A stretch of DNA of 64,000 nucleotides from Algoriphagus yeomjeoni (GCF_003259505.1 NZ_QLLK01000005.1:186001-250000), one strand, 5' to 3'. Positions 18,801-27,326 are shown, numbered from the stretch's first letter. Program-made: numbers and translations. Notes: generated by a model not told the origin, from the sequence alone.

Positions 18801-19267
18801 TACGCTACCGCGATTTTGCAGGAAAGAGTGTAGAGGAATTGTTGTCTTATTTAAATGCAAAGGAGGCGAAATACCTCGAAGCCCATATGTTTGAATCTAT
18901 CGTATTGGTAAATCAAGACGGTCTGGATTTCCGCATTCAAAATTTGCCTGCGGAGGCTCAATTTGCGCCACTTGAGGCGATTGAGGTGGTAGATGTGAAT
19001 CAGGACGGACATCTCGATTTGGTATTAGGGGGTAACAAAACTGGTGCATCACCTTATTATGGGGCTTATCAGGGGAGTTGGGGTCAGATTTTATTAGGAG
19101 ATTCTCTTGGGAGTTTTAGGGCTGATACTCAAAACCGGCTTAAAATTCGAGGTGATGTGAGAGGGATCAAAAAGATATCAGTCAAGGATCTTACTTGGTT
19201 GATTTATGCAAAAAATAGCGATTCACTAGAGGTAATTCAGATCGATGAGGTAAAATTGCTTAAGTAG
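15896..19267 (+). CDS. FG-GAP/VCBS-repeat lipoprotein with ASPIC/UnbV domain (paralogue 3)
   Basis: This 1123-residue paralogue has a lipoprotein signal ending TLTSC (Cys26 from the first ATG; an ATG at residue 8 is an alternative start). Fourteen Ca-loop repeats are visible, seven before and seven after the ASPIC/UnbV domain at about 524-610 (SRGFQSTIAPEVHFGLG). The helical insertion is conserved in outline (VKQMPILKKEFLRYRDF, KSVEELL). The acidic-Arg opening of the second half seen in paralogues 1 and 2 (FDRDRL) is changed to FNTEPL here. It lies downstream of the SusC/SusD pair on the same strand, about 870 nt after susD and with a terminator in between. Its role is unknown, probably surface ligand binding. 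Confidence 0.92.
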   Translation: MMKQFIPMKNASFHFFIFTLLTLTSCLQKPDLQQQDSLFVSLPTDKTGVEFINALVETEEFNIVEYLYFYNGGGVSAGDINNDGLIDLYFSSNQGPNKLYLNNGEMVFEDITTQAGLSSEGPWKTGVSMADINGDGLLDIYVCRLGNWKTVAGRNELYINNGDLTFTESAEEYGLDFQGFSTQAAFFDFDRDGDLDMYLLNHAVHTERSYGGAESRYYDDGFAGDRLYRNNLESGEKKFTGITREAGIFSSKIGYGLGIGISDINNDGWPDIYVSNDFNENDYLYINQKDGTFIEQISTGVNYSSRFSMGSDFSDFNNDGWIDFITMDMLPRDEIIQKMSAGEDSEEVYQLKLGFGFERQVSRNSLQLNNSNGTFSEIGQYSGVYATDWSWAALFGDFDNDGWKDLFVSNGIVRRPNDLDYMNFVTNPELKDGLQNKPDMSDLALAGKMPAGEVDNFIFKNNKDLTFTDVSKEWGVFGKGISNGAIYGDLDNDGDLDLVINNINQSAGIYENRLGQFSDNSKTVNYLKLRFKGLGLNQFGIGARVELYYQDQVQVQENFTSRGFQSTIAPEVHFGLGNLQYVDSLKVTWSSGKSETLKNIKANETLVLDESNASYTSQTSANSKGSVLRILDKASTGLDFQHIENQFNDFNTEPLLPHKLSQEGPALAVGDLNGDGMDDVFVGGAAGQSGAVFLQSKEGRFYRIHQALLDEDSSLEDVSAIFFDSNGNGFLDLLVGRGGNIQIANDKGESTRIYLNNGKGVFNQKVPVELEPNTQVSVVEAADFNGDGLVDLMIGGRNVAGKYGYSPKSYLFQNQGGNNYVNRTKEIAPDLEWIGMVKDAVWEDLDLDGNLDLIVVGEWMPISIFMNRGGKLINETISFGLEKSKGWWNTIAAEDLNGDGFPDLVIGNLGLNSRLKASKTEPVKMIVNDFDQNGTSEQIISYPVEGKYYTVASKDELVKQMPILKKEFLRYRDFAGKSVEELLSYLNAKEAKYLEAHMFESIVLVNQDGLDFRIQNLPAEAQFAPLEAIEVVDVNQDGHLDLVLGGNKTGASPYYGAYQGSWGQILLGDSLGSFRADTQNRLKIRGDVRGIKKISVKDLTWLIYAKNSDSLEVIQIDEVKLLK

Positions 19268-19736
19268 TTTTTTTTTGAAAAGCTAAGAGTCATTAAGACT
19301 ACCGATTTAAGACACAGACAATTTTATTTAGTTAGTACTGTGAACTGAATACTAAAAAGATAACCTACTAGGTGTTTTTCATGTCAAGAGGGTCTAAACT
19401 TCAATAATTTAGCCTACGTTTCACCTTGGAAAGGCAAAGCCTAGATGGTGAATTTTTCTTTTGAATTTTCCTCTTTGCTTCTTAATTCCTCACGTTGGAG
19501 GGGGTAGTTTGATAAATTGATTTTTCAATTTTTCTCGATCTGGGATTATTGGAAACTCAAAATCTTTTCAAGTATACAACGGGAGGTCGGGTAACGAAGG
19601 AAGACCAATAAAAAGTGAAAATTGAACTGTGTATATACTAGGATAACCGGTTAGCGTTTTTTAAATCCTTAAATCATATTAAGAAGTTATATTCAACCAC
19701 AGGTAATCAGGTATATTTAGTGCCATAATTTAATTT
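19268..19736. other. 469-bp intergenic stretch
   Basis: No ORF of substance and no full-consensus promoter was found. The only structure seen is an interrupted stem-loop at 19420-19457 with a T-rich tail. The region separates the third FG-GAP gene from the DUF5686 gene. Confidence 0.5.
19420..19457 (+). terminator. Weak terminator-like stem-loop after FG-GAP paralogue 3
   Basis: Outer arms TTCACC/GGTGAA and inner arms AGGC/GCCT close around an AAA loop with an internal loop between them, followed by TTTTTC. It lies about 150 nt after the stop codon, so assignment is tentative. Confidence 0.35.
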
Positions 19737-22397
19737 ATGCGATTATTCTTTAAGATTTTTATTCGATCTGTTTTTTTGTTACTAAGCCTCTTAGTTTCTG
19801 AGAGTTCTATTTTGGCACAAGGAATCAAAGGAACTGTGAGATCAGTAGATGGGCAACCCTTAGCTTATGCATCAGTCTATATTCGAAATTTAGGAGACGG
19901 AGTACCGACAAATGAAGAAGGGAGTTTTGAATACAAGCTCCCAAAAGGTGTTTATGACGTGCTGATCCAATACCTAGGATACAAATCTCAACTTGAAACC
20001 ATTATCGTGACCGATGAATGGATTACAAAAGATTTTGTGATGGAGCCGCAAGAATATACGCTGGCTGAAGTGGAAGTGAGGGCTGGAGCGGAAGATCCTG
20101 CTTTGACTATTATGCGAAAAGCGATTGCAAAAGCAAAATACCATAAGCTGCAGATTCAGAAATATAGCATGACGGTTTATCTAAAAGGTACGGGGAAATT
20201 GACCGATGCTCCATTTTTTCTCAGAAAAACTATAGAAAAGGAAGGTTTCAAACTCAATGAGGCATATACCTCAGAGTCAGTTTCCAGAATCACCTTTACG
20301 CAGCCAAACAAAGTGGAAGAAAGGGTGATTTCTATTCGTACGAATGGGGATAATCAGTCCACCTCTCCTGCGCCATATATTCAAACTACGTTCTATCAAG
20401 AGAAAATTAATGGGATTATTTCACCCCTTTCCCGTTCGGCATTTATCTATTATAAATTTAAATACGAAGGAAGCTTTTTTGACCAGGATGTGATGGTCAG
20501 CAAGATTAAAGTCACTCCACGATCCAGAGGCGAGCAGGTTTTTGAGGGATTCATTTATATTATCGAAGACTTGTGGGCAATTCATAGTTTGAATTTGCAG
20601 ACTTCTTTACTTGGCTTTCAGATTACAGCAAAGCAGCAATATGCTCCTGTAGCAGAAAACGTGTGGATGCCACTGACTCACACCTATGATTTTGGAGGTA
20701 AGATATTTGGGTTTGAAGGTAACTTCAAATACCTGGCTTCTACCAGAGAGTATGAAATTGAGCTGAATCCTGACTTGGAAGTGGTCCCTGAGATTATAGA
20801 TGAAAAAGTACAGGAAGTGCCAGATGAGGCAGTTGGGTTTAACAAGTCTGTTTCTGCATTAGAGCAGCTAGCTAAAGAGGAACCCAAGACCCGGAAGGAA
20901 TATCGTAAGCTCATGAATGAGTATGAGAAAGAATCGCTGAAAGAGCGGGATGAGCCAGAGGTGATAGAGGAAAGCTATTATGAGGTGGACTCTATGGCCA
21001 AGAAATATGGTCAAGCTTATTGGGATAGCATTCGCCCTGTACCTTTGACAGAGAGTGAAATTCAAGGATATAATCGGGATGATAGTCTGGCGACAGTAGA
21101 AGTAGCAAAGATGAGTGAGGTGGATTCGGTCGCTAAAAAAGCAAGAAGTAAGTATAAGCCACTGGACTTTATGAACGGGGCCACTTACAATTTAGGAAAA
21201 GGAGCTTCAGTTGGATTTAAGCAAAATTGGACCAAGATTTCCTTCAATACTGTAGAGGGTTTCAAACTTGGGATGGGACTGTTTTATAGAAAAGAGTCTG
21301 TGACAAAATTGGCAGATAGCGTAAGCAGGCATCGCAAAAGCTTCAATATAGAGCCTGAGCTTCGGTACGGATTTTCGAGCAATCGCTTTTATGGAAAAAT
21401 CGATTTTCGATGGTCCAGTACTTTACCTATCTCGGGTACTACTTTTGGAGTTAGGGGTGGAAGATATATCTATCAGTTTAATGGTGGAGAACCTATCAAC
21501 GAACAGGTAAACGCAGTCTACTCTCTGCTTTTTAGGCAGAATTATATGAAGCTATATGAGCAGGACTTTGCTCAGGCCTATTGGGCTCACAGGGTAAATG
21601 GCGGGATTACGTATCGGGTGAACATGACCTATGCGCATCGAACCGAACTTTTCAACACCAATAATTACAGCTTTTACAAAAAGCCGGAAAGAGTTTATAC
21701 TCCAAATCAGCCAGAAAATGTGGAGACAGGCATCAATTCCTTTGATGATCATGATATACTAAAATTAAATGCAGAGCTGGAATGGCGACCGGGGGTGAAA
21801 TATGGGATTCGAAATGGCCGAAAGTATCCTATAACGGGTCGCTCTCCCTTGATAAAGTTAGCTTACAACAAAGCATTTGGCGGAATAAGTAATGATGGAA
21901 TGGCTGCCGATTTTGATCACTTGGAGCTTGGAATTCAGCATGATTATACATTTGGAGTTAGCGGAAAGCTAGATTTCAACCTTTCAGCTGGAGCCTTTTT
22001 ATCGAACGACCAAGTCTACTTCCCGGATTTTCAGCACTTCGGAGGAAACCGTACCATTTTTTCCAATTTTGGTCCAGCCTCTAATTACCGCTTCATGGAT
22101 TATTATAAATACAGTACTAATTCCAAGTACTTTTCAGGCATAGTTCACTACCAATTTAGGAAATTTATTTTCACCCAATTGCCAATGCTAAGGTTCTCTG
22201 GAGTGCGAGAAAATATCTTCTTCAATTACCTAAAAACAGACAATTCTCCCAACTATTGGGAAATCGGGTACTCGCTGGATAACCTATTTCGAATTTTCCG
22301 AGTGGAGCTGGGTGCAGGATTTGAAGATGCCAAATTTCTTCGCGGCGGGGTGAGGTTTGGAGTGGCTACTTTTATCAATATCAGTACTAGTAATTAA
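19737..22397 (+). CDS. DUF5686 family outer-membrane protein with carboxypeptidase-regulatory-like domain
   Basis: The 886-residue protein has a signal peptide (about 1-27, ending SSILAQ), a carboxypeptidase-regulatory-like beta-sandwich (about 29-115, GTVRSVDGQPLAYASVYIRN) and a long region typical of DUF5686, ending in amphipathic strands that suggest a C-terminal outer-membrane barrel. A charged linker rich in Glu and Lys (about 375-420) lies between the parts. The family is common in Bacteroidota; its function is unknown. It converges on frr and shares the bidirectional terminator. Confidence 0.85.
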   Translation: MRLFFKIFIRSVFLLLSLLVSESSILAQGIKGTVRSVDGQPLAYASVYIRNLGDGVPTNEEGSFEYKLPKGVYDVLIQYLGYKSQLETIIVTDEWITKDFVMEPQEYTLAEVEVRAGAEDPALTIMRKAIAKAKYHKLQIQKYSMTVYLKGTGKLTDAPFFLRKTIEKEGFKLNEAYTSESVSRITFTQPNKVEERVISIRTNGDNQSTSPAPYIQTTFYQEKINGIISPLSRSAFIYYKFKYEGSFFDQDVMVSKIKVTPRSRGEQVFEGFIYIIEDLWAIHSLNLQTSLLGFQITAKQQYAPVAENVWMPLTHTYDFGGKIFGFEGNFKYLASTREYEIELNPDLEVVPEIIDEKVQEVPDEAVGFNKSVSALEQLAKEEPKTRKEYRKLMNEYEKESLKERDEPEVIEESYYEVDSMAKKYGQAYWDSIRPVPLTESEIQGYNRDDSLATVEVAKMSEVDSVAKKARSKYKPLDFMNGATYNLGKGASVGFKQNWTKISFNTVEGFKLGMGLFYRKESVTKLADSVSRHRKSFNIEPELRYGFSSNRFYGKIDFRWSSTLPISGTTFGVRGGRYIYQFNGGEPINEQVNAVYSLLFRQNYMKLYEQDFAQAYWAHRVNGGITYRVNMTYAHRTELFNTNNYSFYKKPERVYTPNQPENVETGINSFDDHDILKLNAELEWRPGVKYGIRNGRKYPITGRSPLIKLAYNKAFGGISNDGMAADFDHLELGIQHDYTFGVSGKLDFNLSAGAFLSNDQVYFPDFQHFGGNRTIFSNFGPASNYRFMDYYKYSTNSKYFSGIVHYQFRKFIFTQLPMLRFSGVRENIFFNYLKTDNSPNYWEIGYSLDNLFRIFRVELGAGFEDAKFLRGGVRFGVATFINISTSN

Positions 22398-22416
22398 AAG
22401 AGGAAAATAAATTCAT

Positions 22417-22447
22417 AAAAAAAACCCGGCTTAAAACCGGGTTTTTT
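22417..22447. terminator. Bidirectional terminator between the DUF5686 gene and frr
   Basis: The stem AAAACCCGG/CCGGGTTTT with a 7-nt loop has a run of A on the left and T on the right, so it can end transcription from both converging sides. Confidence 0.9.
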
Positions 22448-22453
22448 TATGAG

Positions 22454-23014
22454 TTAGACTTTCATGATGTCCACTTCTTTTTTCGCAAGAAGCTCATCTA
22501 TTTTCGTGGAATATTGATCTGTTAGTTTTTGAACAACATCCTCAGCTCTTTTAATTTCATCCTCTGAAGCTCCCTCTTTTTGAAGTTTTTTCAGCTCATC
22601 ATTGATGTCTTTTCGAACAGTTCTAAGAGAGATTTTTCCTCCTTCGCATTCGTGCTTTGCCTGCTTGACAAGAGAAATACGTCTTTCCTCGGTAAGCGCT
22701 GGAATAGTCAAAATGATTACCTCTCCATTGTTTTGAGGAGCTAGTCCAAGGTCCGAGTTGATGATTGCTTTTTCTATTTCTGAAATCATCGAGCGCTCAA
22801 AGGGCTTGATAGAAAGCGTTCGGGCATCAGGGGTGTTTACAGAAGATACTTGATTCAACGGAGTATTAGCTCCGTAATATTGAACCATAATACCATCCAA
22901 AAGATTTGGCATTGCTTTACCTGCACGTATTTTCAAAAGTTCAGCAGAAGTGTGTTCTACTGCTTTCTGCATCAATTCTTTTGCTTCGTCTAAGTATAAT
23001 TCGATTTCTTCCAT
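22454..23014 (-). CDS. frr: Ribosome recycling factor
   Basis: This 186-residue protein splits post-termination ribosomes together with EF-G. Family hallmarks are visible: LLKIRAGKAMPNLLDGIMV near residues 25-43, the NTPDARTLSIKPFE loop, and the C-terminal helical arm with RRISLVKQAKHECE. The length matches the family. It lies 10 nt after pyrH, the standard pyrH-frr order, and ends at the bidirectional terminator. Confidence 0.97.
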   Translation of the reverse strand: MEEIELYLDEAKELMQKAVEHTSAELLKIRAGKAMPNLLDGIMVQYYGANTPLNQVSSVNTPDARTLSIKPFERSMISEIEKAIINSDLGLAPQNNGEVIILTIPALTEERRISLVKQAKHECEGGKISLRTVRKDINDELKKLQKEGASEDEIKRAEDVVQKLTDQYSTKIDELLAKKEVDIMKV

Positions 23015-23024
23015 GATAGTTAGC

Positions 23025-23735
23025 TTAAAGAGAAGTGATCAAAGTACCAATTTCTTCGCCTTGTACCAATTTGCTTAGATTTCCTGTCACATTCATGTCA
23101 AAAACGATGATTGGCAGATTGTTTTCCTGGCAAAGGGTAAAGGCCGTCATGTCCATGACGTTGAGGTTCTTTTCGTACACTTCGTGAAATGAAATGGTTT
23201 TATATTTTGTGGCTGATGGGTCTTTCTCCGGATCTGCGGTGTATACACCATCTACTCGAGTACCTTTCAATACGATGTCTGCCTCTACTTCTATCGCTCT
23301 TAGACTGGCTGTAGAATCAGTTGTAAAGTATGGATTGCCAATACCTGCTCCGAAAATAACAATACGCCCTTTTTCTAAATGACGGATAGCTCTTCTACGG
23401 ATGAACGGCTCGCAAACGCTTTCGATTTTGATACCAGACATAAGGCGAGTGTACATTCCTCCTTGCTCAAGAGCACTTTGCAGCGCCATAGCGTTGATCA
23501 AGGTAGCAAGCATGCCCATGTAGTCACCCTGTACTCTGTCGATTCCGGACTTTTCGGCTTGTACTCCTCTGAAAATATTTCCACCTCCAATTACAATAGC
23601 TACTTCCACACCCATGTCATGGACTTTTTTGATCTCCTGTGTATATTGCTGCAGCCTAACTGGATCAATGCCATAACTCTTATCACCCATTAGCGCTTCT
23701 CCACTGAGTTTGAGCAGTATTCTCTTGTATTTCAT
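23025..23735 (-). CDS. pyrH: UMP kinase
   Basis: The enzyme phosphorylates UMP to UDP with ATP in pyrimidine nucleotide synthesis. At 236 residues it shows the amino-acid-kinase fold signatures: [14 protein letters not shown] at the N-terminus, [11 protein letters not shown] (about 47-57), [20 protein letters not shown] (about 131-150) and [14 protein letters not shown]. It is the first gene of the minus-strand pyrH-frr unit. A -7-like TATATTTG occurs on the minus strand at 23881-23888, but no matching -33 element is present. Confidence 0.97.
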   Translation of the reverse strand: MKYKRILLKLSGEALMGDKSYGIDPVRLQQYTQEIKKVHDMGVEVAIVIGGGNIFRGVQAEKSGIDRVQGDYMGMLATLINAMALQSALEQGGMYTRLMSGIKIESVCEPFIRRRAIRHLEKGRIVIFGAGIGNPYFTTDSTASLRAIEVEADIVLKGTRVDGVYTADPEKDPSATKYKTISFHEVYEKNLNVMDMTAFTLCQENNLPIIVFDMNVTGNLSKLVQGEEIGTLITSL

Positions 23736-23920
23736 CGGTTTTTAATTGTTTTTCAGAGGTTGGTTATCGCTGTTTTAGCGATTATTTAAGCCAAATTTTT
23801 CCCAGCATAGAACTAAAATGAAATTAGCTGATTGACTGAAAAGGAATCGGAAGATGAACGATTTGGACAAAATAATCCGACAAATATAATTTCTTCAATT
23901 CATTATGCTAGGCTTAAAAG

Positions 23921-24415
23921 CTAAAATTGAATCAGGACTTGGTTTTTTTCTACACTTTGATTGAGAGAAACTTTGACTGCTTTCACGATTCCATCTCCTG
24001 GAGATTTCAGGATATTTTCCATTTTCATAGCCTCTAGGATTAATACCACCTCTCCTTTTTTGACCTCATCTCCTGGCTTTACTTTTAGGTCCAATATGAG
24101 CCCCGGCATTGGTGCTTTTATTTCTTTTAGCGCTTGTGTGGTCATGTTATTCATTCCCATTTGCTCTAAAAGCAGGTCGAATCTGTCTTTGAGATGAACC
24201 TTAGAAATTTTATTCCCCAGTTTGATTTGGATTGATTTGGTGGCTTTATCAATATCAATCAATTCAGCTTCAATAGACTTTTTTTCAGAAATCAGGTGAA
24301 TTTTTCGCTCTGAAATCCACTGAAGATCCCAATGTATTGATTTGCCATTTACCTGCATTGCCTCGTCGGTTTTTTCGACCGAATAGGTTTTATTTTGGAT
24401 TGTAACTGTAAACAT
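23921..24415 (-). CDS. Biotin-carrier (biotinyl-lipoyl attachment) protein
   Basis: The 164-residue protein ends in a biotinyl domain with the canonical LEAMKMEN motif; Lys131 is the expected biotin site. The N-terminal half (residues 1-80) resembles the linker part of separately encoded carrier subunits of acyl-CoA or pyruvate carboxylases. No carboxylase or carboxyltransferase gene is next to it here, so the partner enzyme (acetyl- or propionyl-CoA carboxylase type) is not settled. It is divergent from the M1 peptidase gene with a 66-nt gap. Confidence 0.85.
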   Translation of the reverse strand: MFTVTIQNKTYSVEKTDEAMQVNGKSIHWDLQWISERKIHLISEKKSIEAELIDIDKATKSIQIKLGNKISKVHLKDRFDLLLEQMGMNNMTTQALKEIKAPMPGLILDLKVKPGDEVKKGEVVLILEAMKMENILKSPGDGIVKAVKVSLNQSVEKNQVLIQF

Positions 24416-24481
24416 TCATGTTAATTTGAACTCGAATATACAATTTCCCATAAAACAGACTCTTTTTCGTAAGCATTAAAT

Positions 24482-27094
24482 ATGAATCAATCTCAAGAAT
24501 TAAAACAAAGGCCAGTTTGGTGTTTATCTATCCTTTGTGTGATTTTTTCCCTTCTTTTTATAATATCCTGTAAATCTGTCGCTGTTTCTGATCTTGAAAG
24601 CAATGATAATCAAGATGCAAAATCGGACAGGTTGGGTTTGAAAAGGCTTATTGCAGAAAAAGAGCAAGCTATAGAATCCTATCAACCTTCGGCGACTAAG
24701 ACCTTTGATATCTTACATACTGACTTGGACTTGTTATTTGATTATCAAAATCAAACTGTTTTAGGGAAAGCATTACTGACTATCAAACCTTATTCCTCTC
24801 CAGCTACAGAGCTTTTGCTCGATGCCCAAGATTTTGAATTAAAGGAATTATTTTTCCTTGAGGGTGGGGAGCAGCAGTCATTAAAATATGAATATGATGA
24901 GGAGAAAATTCAAATTCACCTTCCAAGGAAATTAACTAAAACTGATACTTTTCAAATAGAAATAAATTACACAGGTTTTCCCGAGCGAAACGCTGGAGGT
25001 GGTAGTGAGGCAATTACCGACACCAAAGGGCTTTATTTTATTGATCCTCTGGATACTATTCCTAATAAGCCAACAATGATTTGGACTCAGGGGGAGACTG
25101 CACATAACTCTAAGTGGTTTCCTACGATCGATTCTCCTAATGATAAATTCACCCAGTTGATAAAATTAACCGTTGCAGATTCCTTGATTTCGATTGGTAA
25201 TGGAGAATTGGTCAATCAGGAAGATTTGGGGAATGGGTTTAGAAAGGATCACTGGGAAATGAAGCTTCCTCACTCGGCTTACTTGGCTGCATTTGCTATA
25301 GGAGATTTTGGAAAAGTGGAGGCAAATTGGGAGGATATTCCATTGGGTTACTTTGTAGAAAAAGGATATGAAAAGGGAGCAGAACAGGTTTTTCAAAATA
25401 CCCCTGAGATGATTGGTTTCTTTTCGGAATTACTTGGGGTGAGGTATCCCTGGCCTAAGTATGATCAGGTAGTTGTCCGAGATTTTGTCTCTGGTGCGAT
25501 GGAGAATACTACGGTGTCTGTTTTCATGGAGGAATTGCGCATGACAGAACGGGAGGCGATAGATTCTGAAATGGATTTCATTATTGCACATGAGCTATTT
25601 CACCAATGGTTTGGTGATTACGTCACAATAGAATCATGGGCAAACCTCACGTTAAATGAAGGCTTTGCAAATTATAGTGAGTTCCTCTGGAATGAATACA
25701 AATTTGGGCCAGATGAGGCAAAGCTTAAGCTCATTGCGGAGACAGAAAATTACTTTTCGGAAGCAGAGACAAAGCAAGTCAATCTGATTCGCTTCGATTA
25801 TGAAGATGCTGAAGATATGTTTGATTCACATAGCTATTCAAAAGGTGGTGCTATTCTGCACATGCTTCGCGAATACTTAGGTTCAGAAGTCTTTTATGAA
25901 GGACTGAACTACTACTTAACTGAACATGCTTTTGAGAATGTAGAAGTGAATGACCTTCGTATAGCCTTAGAGAAAGTTAGTGGAGAAGACTTGAATTGGT
26001 TTTTTGATCAATGGTTTTTAGCAAAAGGGCATCCTGATCTTCATGTTGAAGTGGATTATTCAGACCCAACAAACATTAATATTTCCATTAAACAGCTGCA
26101 AGATTTGCGTGATACACCACTTTATCAACTTCCCTTGGAAATCAGCTGGTATGAAGAGGGAGTTAGGAAAAGAAAGGAATTCATGGTCACCAAAGCCTCT
26201 CAGCAATTTTCTCTGAATAATGAGTCGCCAATAGAGTTACTATTCATTGATGAAGAGAAAAACCTACTTGCTACTAAATCCATGGAGTTAAATGCAGATC
26301 AAATGCGAGCTCAGTTCCAAACTTCCAAATTTGGAATAGCTCGCTATGAGGCGCTAGATAGTTTAGCTAGCTGGGCAGCAGTAACAGAATTAGAATCTAT
26401 AATTGCAGAAGCGCTGGAGGATGAGTTTTGGTCTGTGAGGGAATCTGCTTTGTCCATTCTTCAAGGATATCCTGAGTGGCTAAAGGATACCCCGGAATTA
26501 GCTAGAAAAGTACTTCAGATTGCAAAAAATGATTCAAGAAATTCAGTAAGAGCAGGTGCAATAGATGCGCTTTCAGCATTTTCACCTGATGACTATTATG
26601 ACACTTTTGTAGAACTCGCCAAGGATTCATCTTATCTGGTTGCTGGATCGGCCTTGATGGGCTTGGTAAGTGGTGATGTTGAAAAAATTGACCCATTGCT
26701 GATAGAAAATTACGCGAAGGAGACAAATTTCAGAATGGTGATTCCCCTAGCAGACTATTATATTATCAATGCGATAGAAGATAAGGGGGGCTGGTTTCTT
26801 GATCAGGCAAATACCATTTCGGGTGAAGGCTTGTACTACTTCTTAGGATATTTTAGTGAATACTTTACCCGTTTTCCAGCTGCAGGTGAAGGCCAAGCTA
26901 TAAATTTTTTATTAGACAAGATGAGGAATAATACTAGAGATTATATTCGTAAAGCGGCGTTTCTCGGGCTACTTGGATTTTCAGATAATCCCGAGGTTTT
27001 AAATAGAATCAGTGAGGTGGCAGCCCTGGAAGTCGATAGCGAGCTGGTATCCTATTACAACTATTTTCTAGAAAGCTTAAAAGATGAAAATTAA
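24482..27094 (+). CDS. M1-family aminopeptidase lipoprotein with C-terminal HEAT-like repeats
   Basis: This zinc aminopeptidase removes N-terminal residues from peptides. The catalytic set is complete: substrate-anchoring GAMEN at 338-342, HELFH at 370-374 with second-shell LNEGF giving the third ligand Glu393. The N-terminus has a hydrophobic segment ending FIISC (Cys30), so the 870-residue protein is probably a periplasmic or surface lipoprotein and not the cytoplasmic PepN. From about residue 620 the chain consists of short helical repeats (AVTELESIIAEALEDEFWSV, NSVRAGAIDALSAF) resembling HEAT repeats. No operon partner is visible. Confidence 0.92.
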   Translation: MNQSQELKQRPVWCLSILCVIFSLLFIISCKSVAVSDLESNDNQDAKSDRLGLKRLIAEKEQAIESYQPSATKTFDILHTDLDLLFDYQNQTVLGKALLTIKPYSSPATELLLDAQDFELKELFFLEGGEQQSLKYEYDEEKIQIHLPRKLTKTDTFQIEINYTGFPERNAGGGSEAITDTKGLYFIDPLDTIPNKPTMIWTQGETAHNSKWFPTIDSPNDKFTQLIKLTVADSLISIGNGELVNQEDLGNGFRKDHWEMKLPHSAYLAAFAIGDFGKVEANWEDIPLGYFVEKGYEKGAEQVFQNTPEMIGFFSELLGVRYPWPKYDQVVVRDFVSGAMENTTVSVFMEELRMTEREAIDSEMDFIIAHELFHQWFGDYVTIESWANLTLNEGFANYSEFLWNEYKFGPDEAKLKLIAETENYFSEAETKQVNLIRFDYEDAEDMFDSHSYSKGGAILHMLREYLGSEVFYEGLNYYLTEHAFENVEVNDLRIALEKVSGEDLNWFFDQWFLAKGHPDLHVEVDYSDPTNINISIKQLQDLRDTPLYQLPLEISWYEEGVRKRKEFMVTKASQQFSLNNESPIELLFIDEEKNLLATKSMELNADQMRAQFQTSKFGIARYEALDSLASWAAVTELESIIAEALEDEFWSVRESALSILQGYPEWLKDTPELARKVLQIAKNDSRNSVRAGAIDALSAFSPDDYYDTFVELAKDSSYLVAGSALMGLVSGDVEKIDPLLIENYAKETNFRMVIPLADYYIINAIEDKGGWFLDQANTISGEGLYYFLGYFSEYFTRFPAAGEGQAINFLLDKMRNNTRDYIRKAAFLGLLGFSDNPEVLNRISEVAALEVDSELVSYYNYFLESLKDEN

Positions 27095-27158
27095 TGCATT
27101 GATTTATAAACGTTTGGAAATAAAACTGATAAAATCTCATCAATTTTGAAATGCATGT

Positions 27159-27189
27159 TTTGAATCTTTAATAAAAGCCTCTAATTTTG
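27159..27189 (+). promoter_or_regulatory. Promoter of the tRNA-Tyr/Gly/Thr-tuf unit
   Basis: TTTG (27159-27162), 19-nt spacer, TAATTTTG (27182-27189), then CCATCC. This fully matches the Bacteroidota consensus. Transcription would start at about 27196, placing the 27195-27237 hairpin at the very 5' end of the transcript. Confidence 0.75.
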
Positions 27190-27194
27190 CCATC

Positions 27195-27237
27195 CGTTAC
27201 GATAGAAAAGCCGAACAAAAAGGTTCGGAAAGTAACG
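27195..27237 (+). other. Two-tier stem-loop at the 5' end of the tRNA-Tyr transcript
   Basis: Outer arms CGTTAC (27195-27200) and GTAACG (27232-27237) enclose inner arms CCGAAC (27211-27216) and GTTCGG (27223-27228). Both tiers are perfect 6-bp helices. The structure ends 6 nt before the mature tRNA-Tyr and has no T run, so it is not a normal terminator for the upstream gene. It may protect the 5' end or guide RNase P processing. Confidence 0.5.
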
Positions 27238-27243
27238 TTAGTT

Positions 27244-27326
27244 GGGGGAATACCAAAGCGGCCAACTGGGACGGACTGTAAATCCGTTGACTTAAGTCTT
27301 CATAGGTTCGAATCCTATTTCCCCCA
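27244..27326 (+). tRNA. tRNA-Tyr (anticodon GTA)
   Basis: The 83-nt gene has acceptor arms GGGGGAA/TTCCCCC, anticodon stem ACGGA/TCCGT with GTA at 27278-27280, a long variable arm as expected for bacterial tRNA-Tyr, and the T-arm ATAGG-TTCGAAT-CCTAT. The discriminator is A at 27326; CCA is not directly encoded (CAC follows). Confidence 0.96.

Noticed and set aside
2424..19267. FG-GAP genes considered as repeat or mobile elements because of internal repeats
   Set aside because: The repeats are diverged protein blades within intact reading frames; no terminal repeats, transposase or target duplication is seen.
23881..23888. Minus-strand TATATTTG as a pyrH promoter
   Set aside because: It matches the -7 element, but no -33 element exists at 19-21 nt and the leader would be about 140 nt; left out of the feature list.
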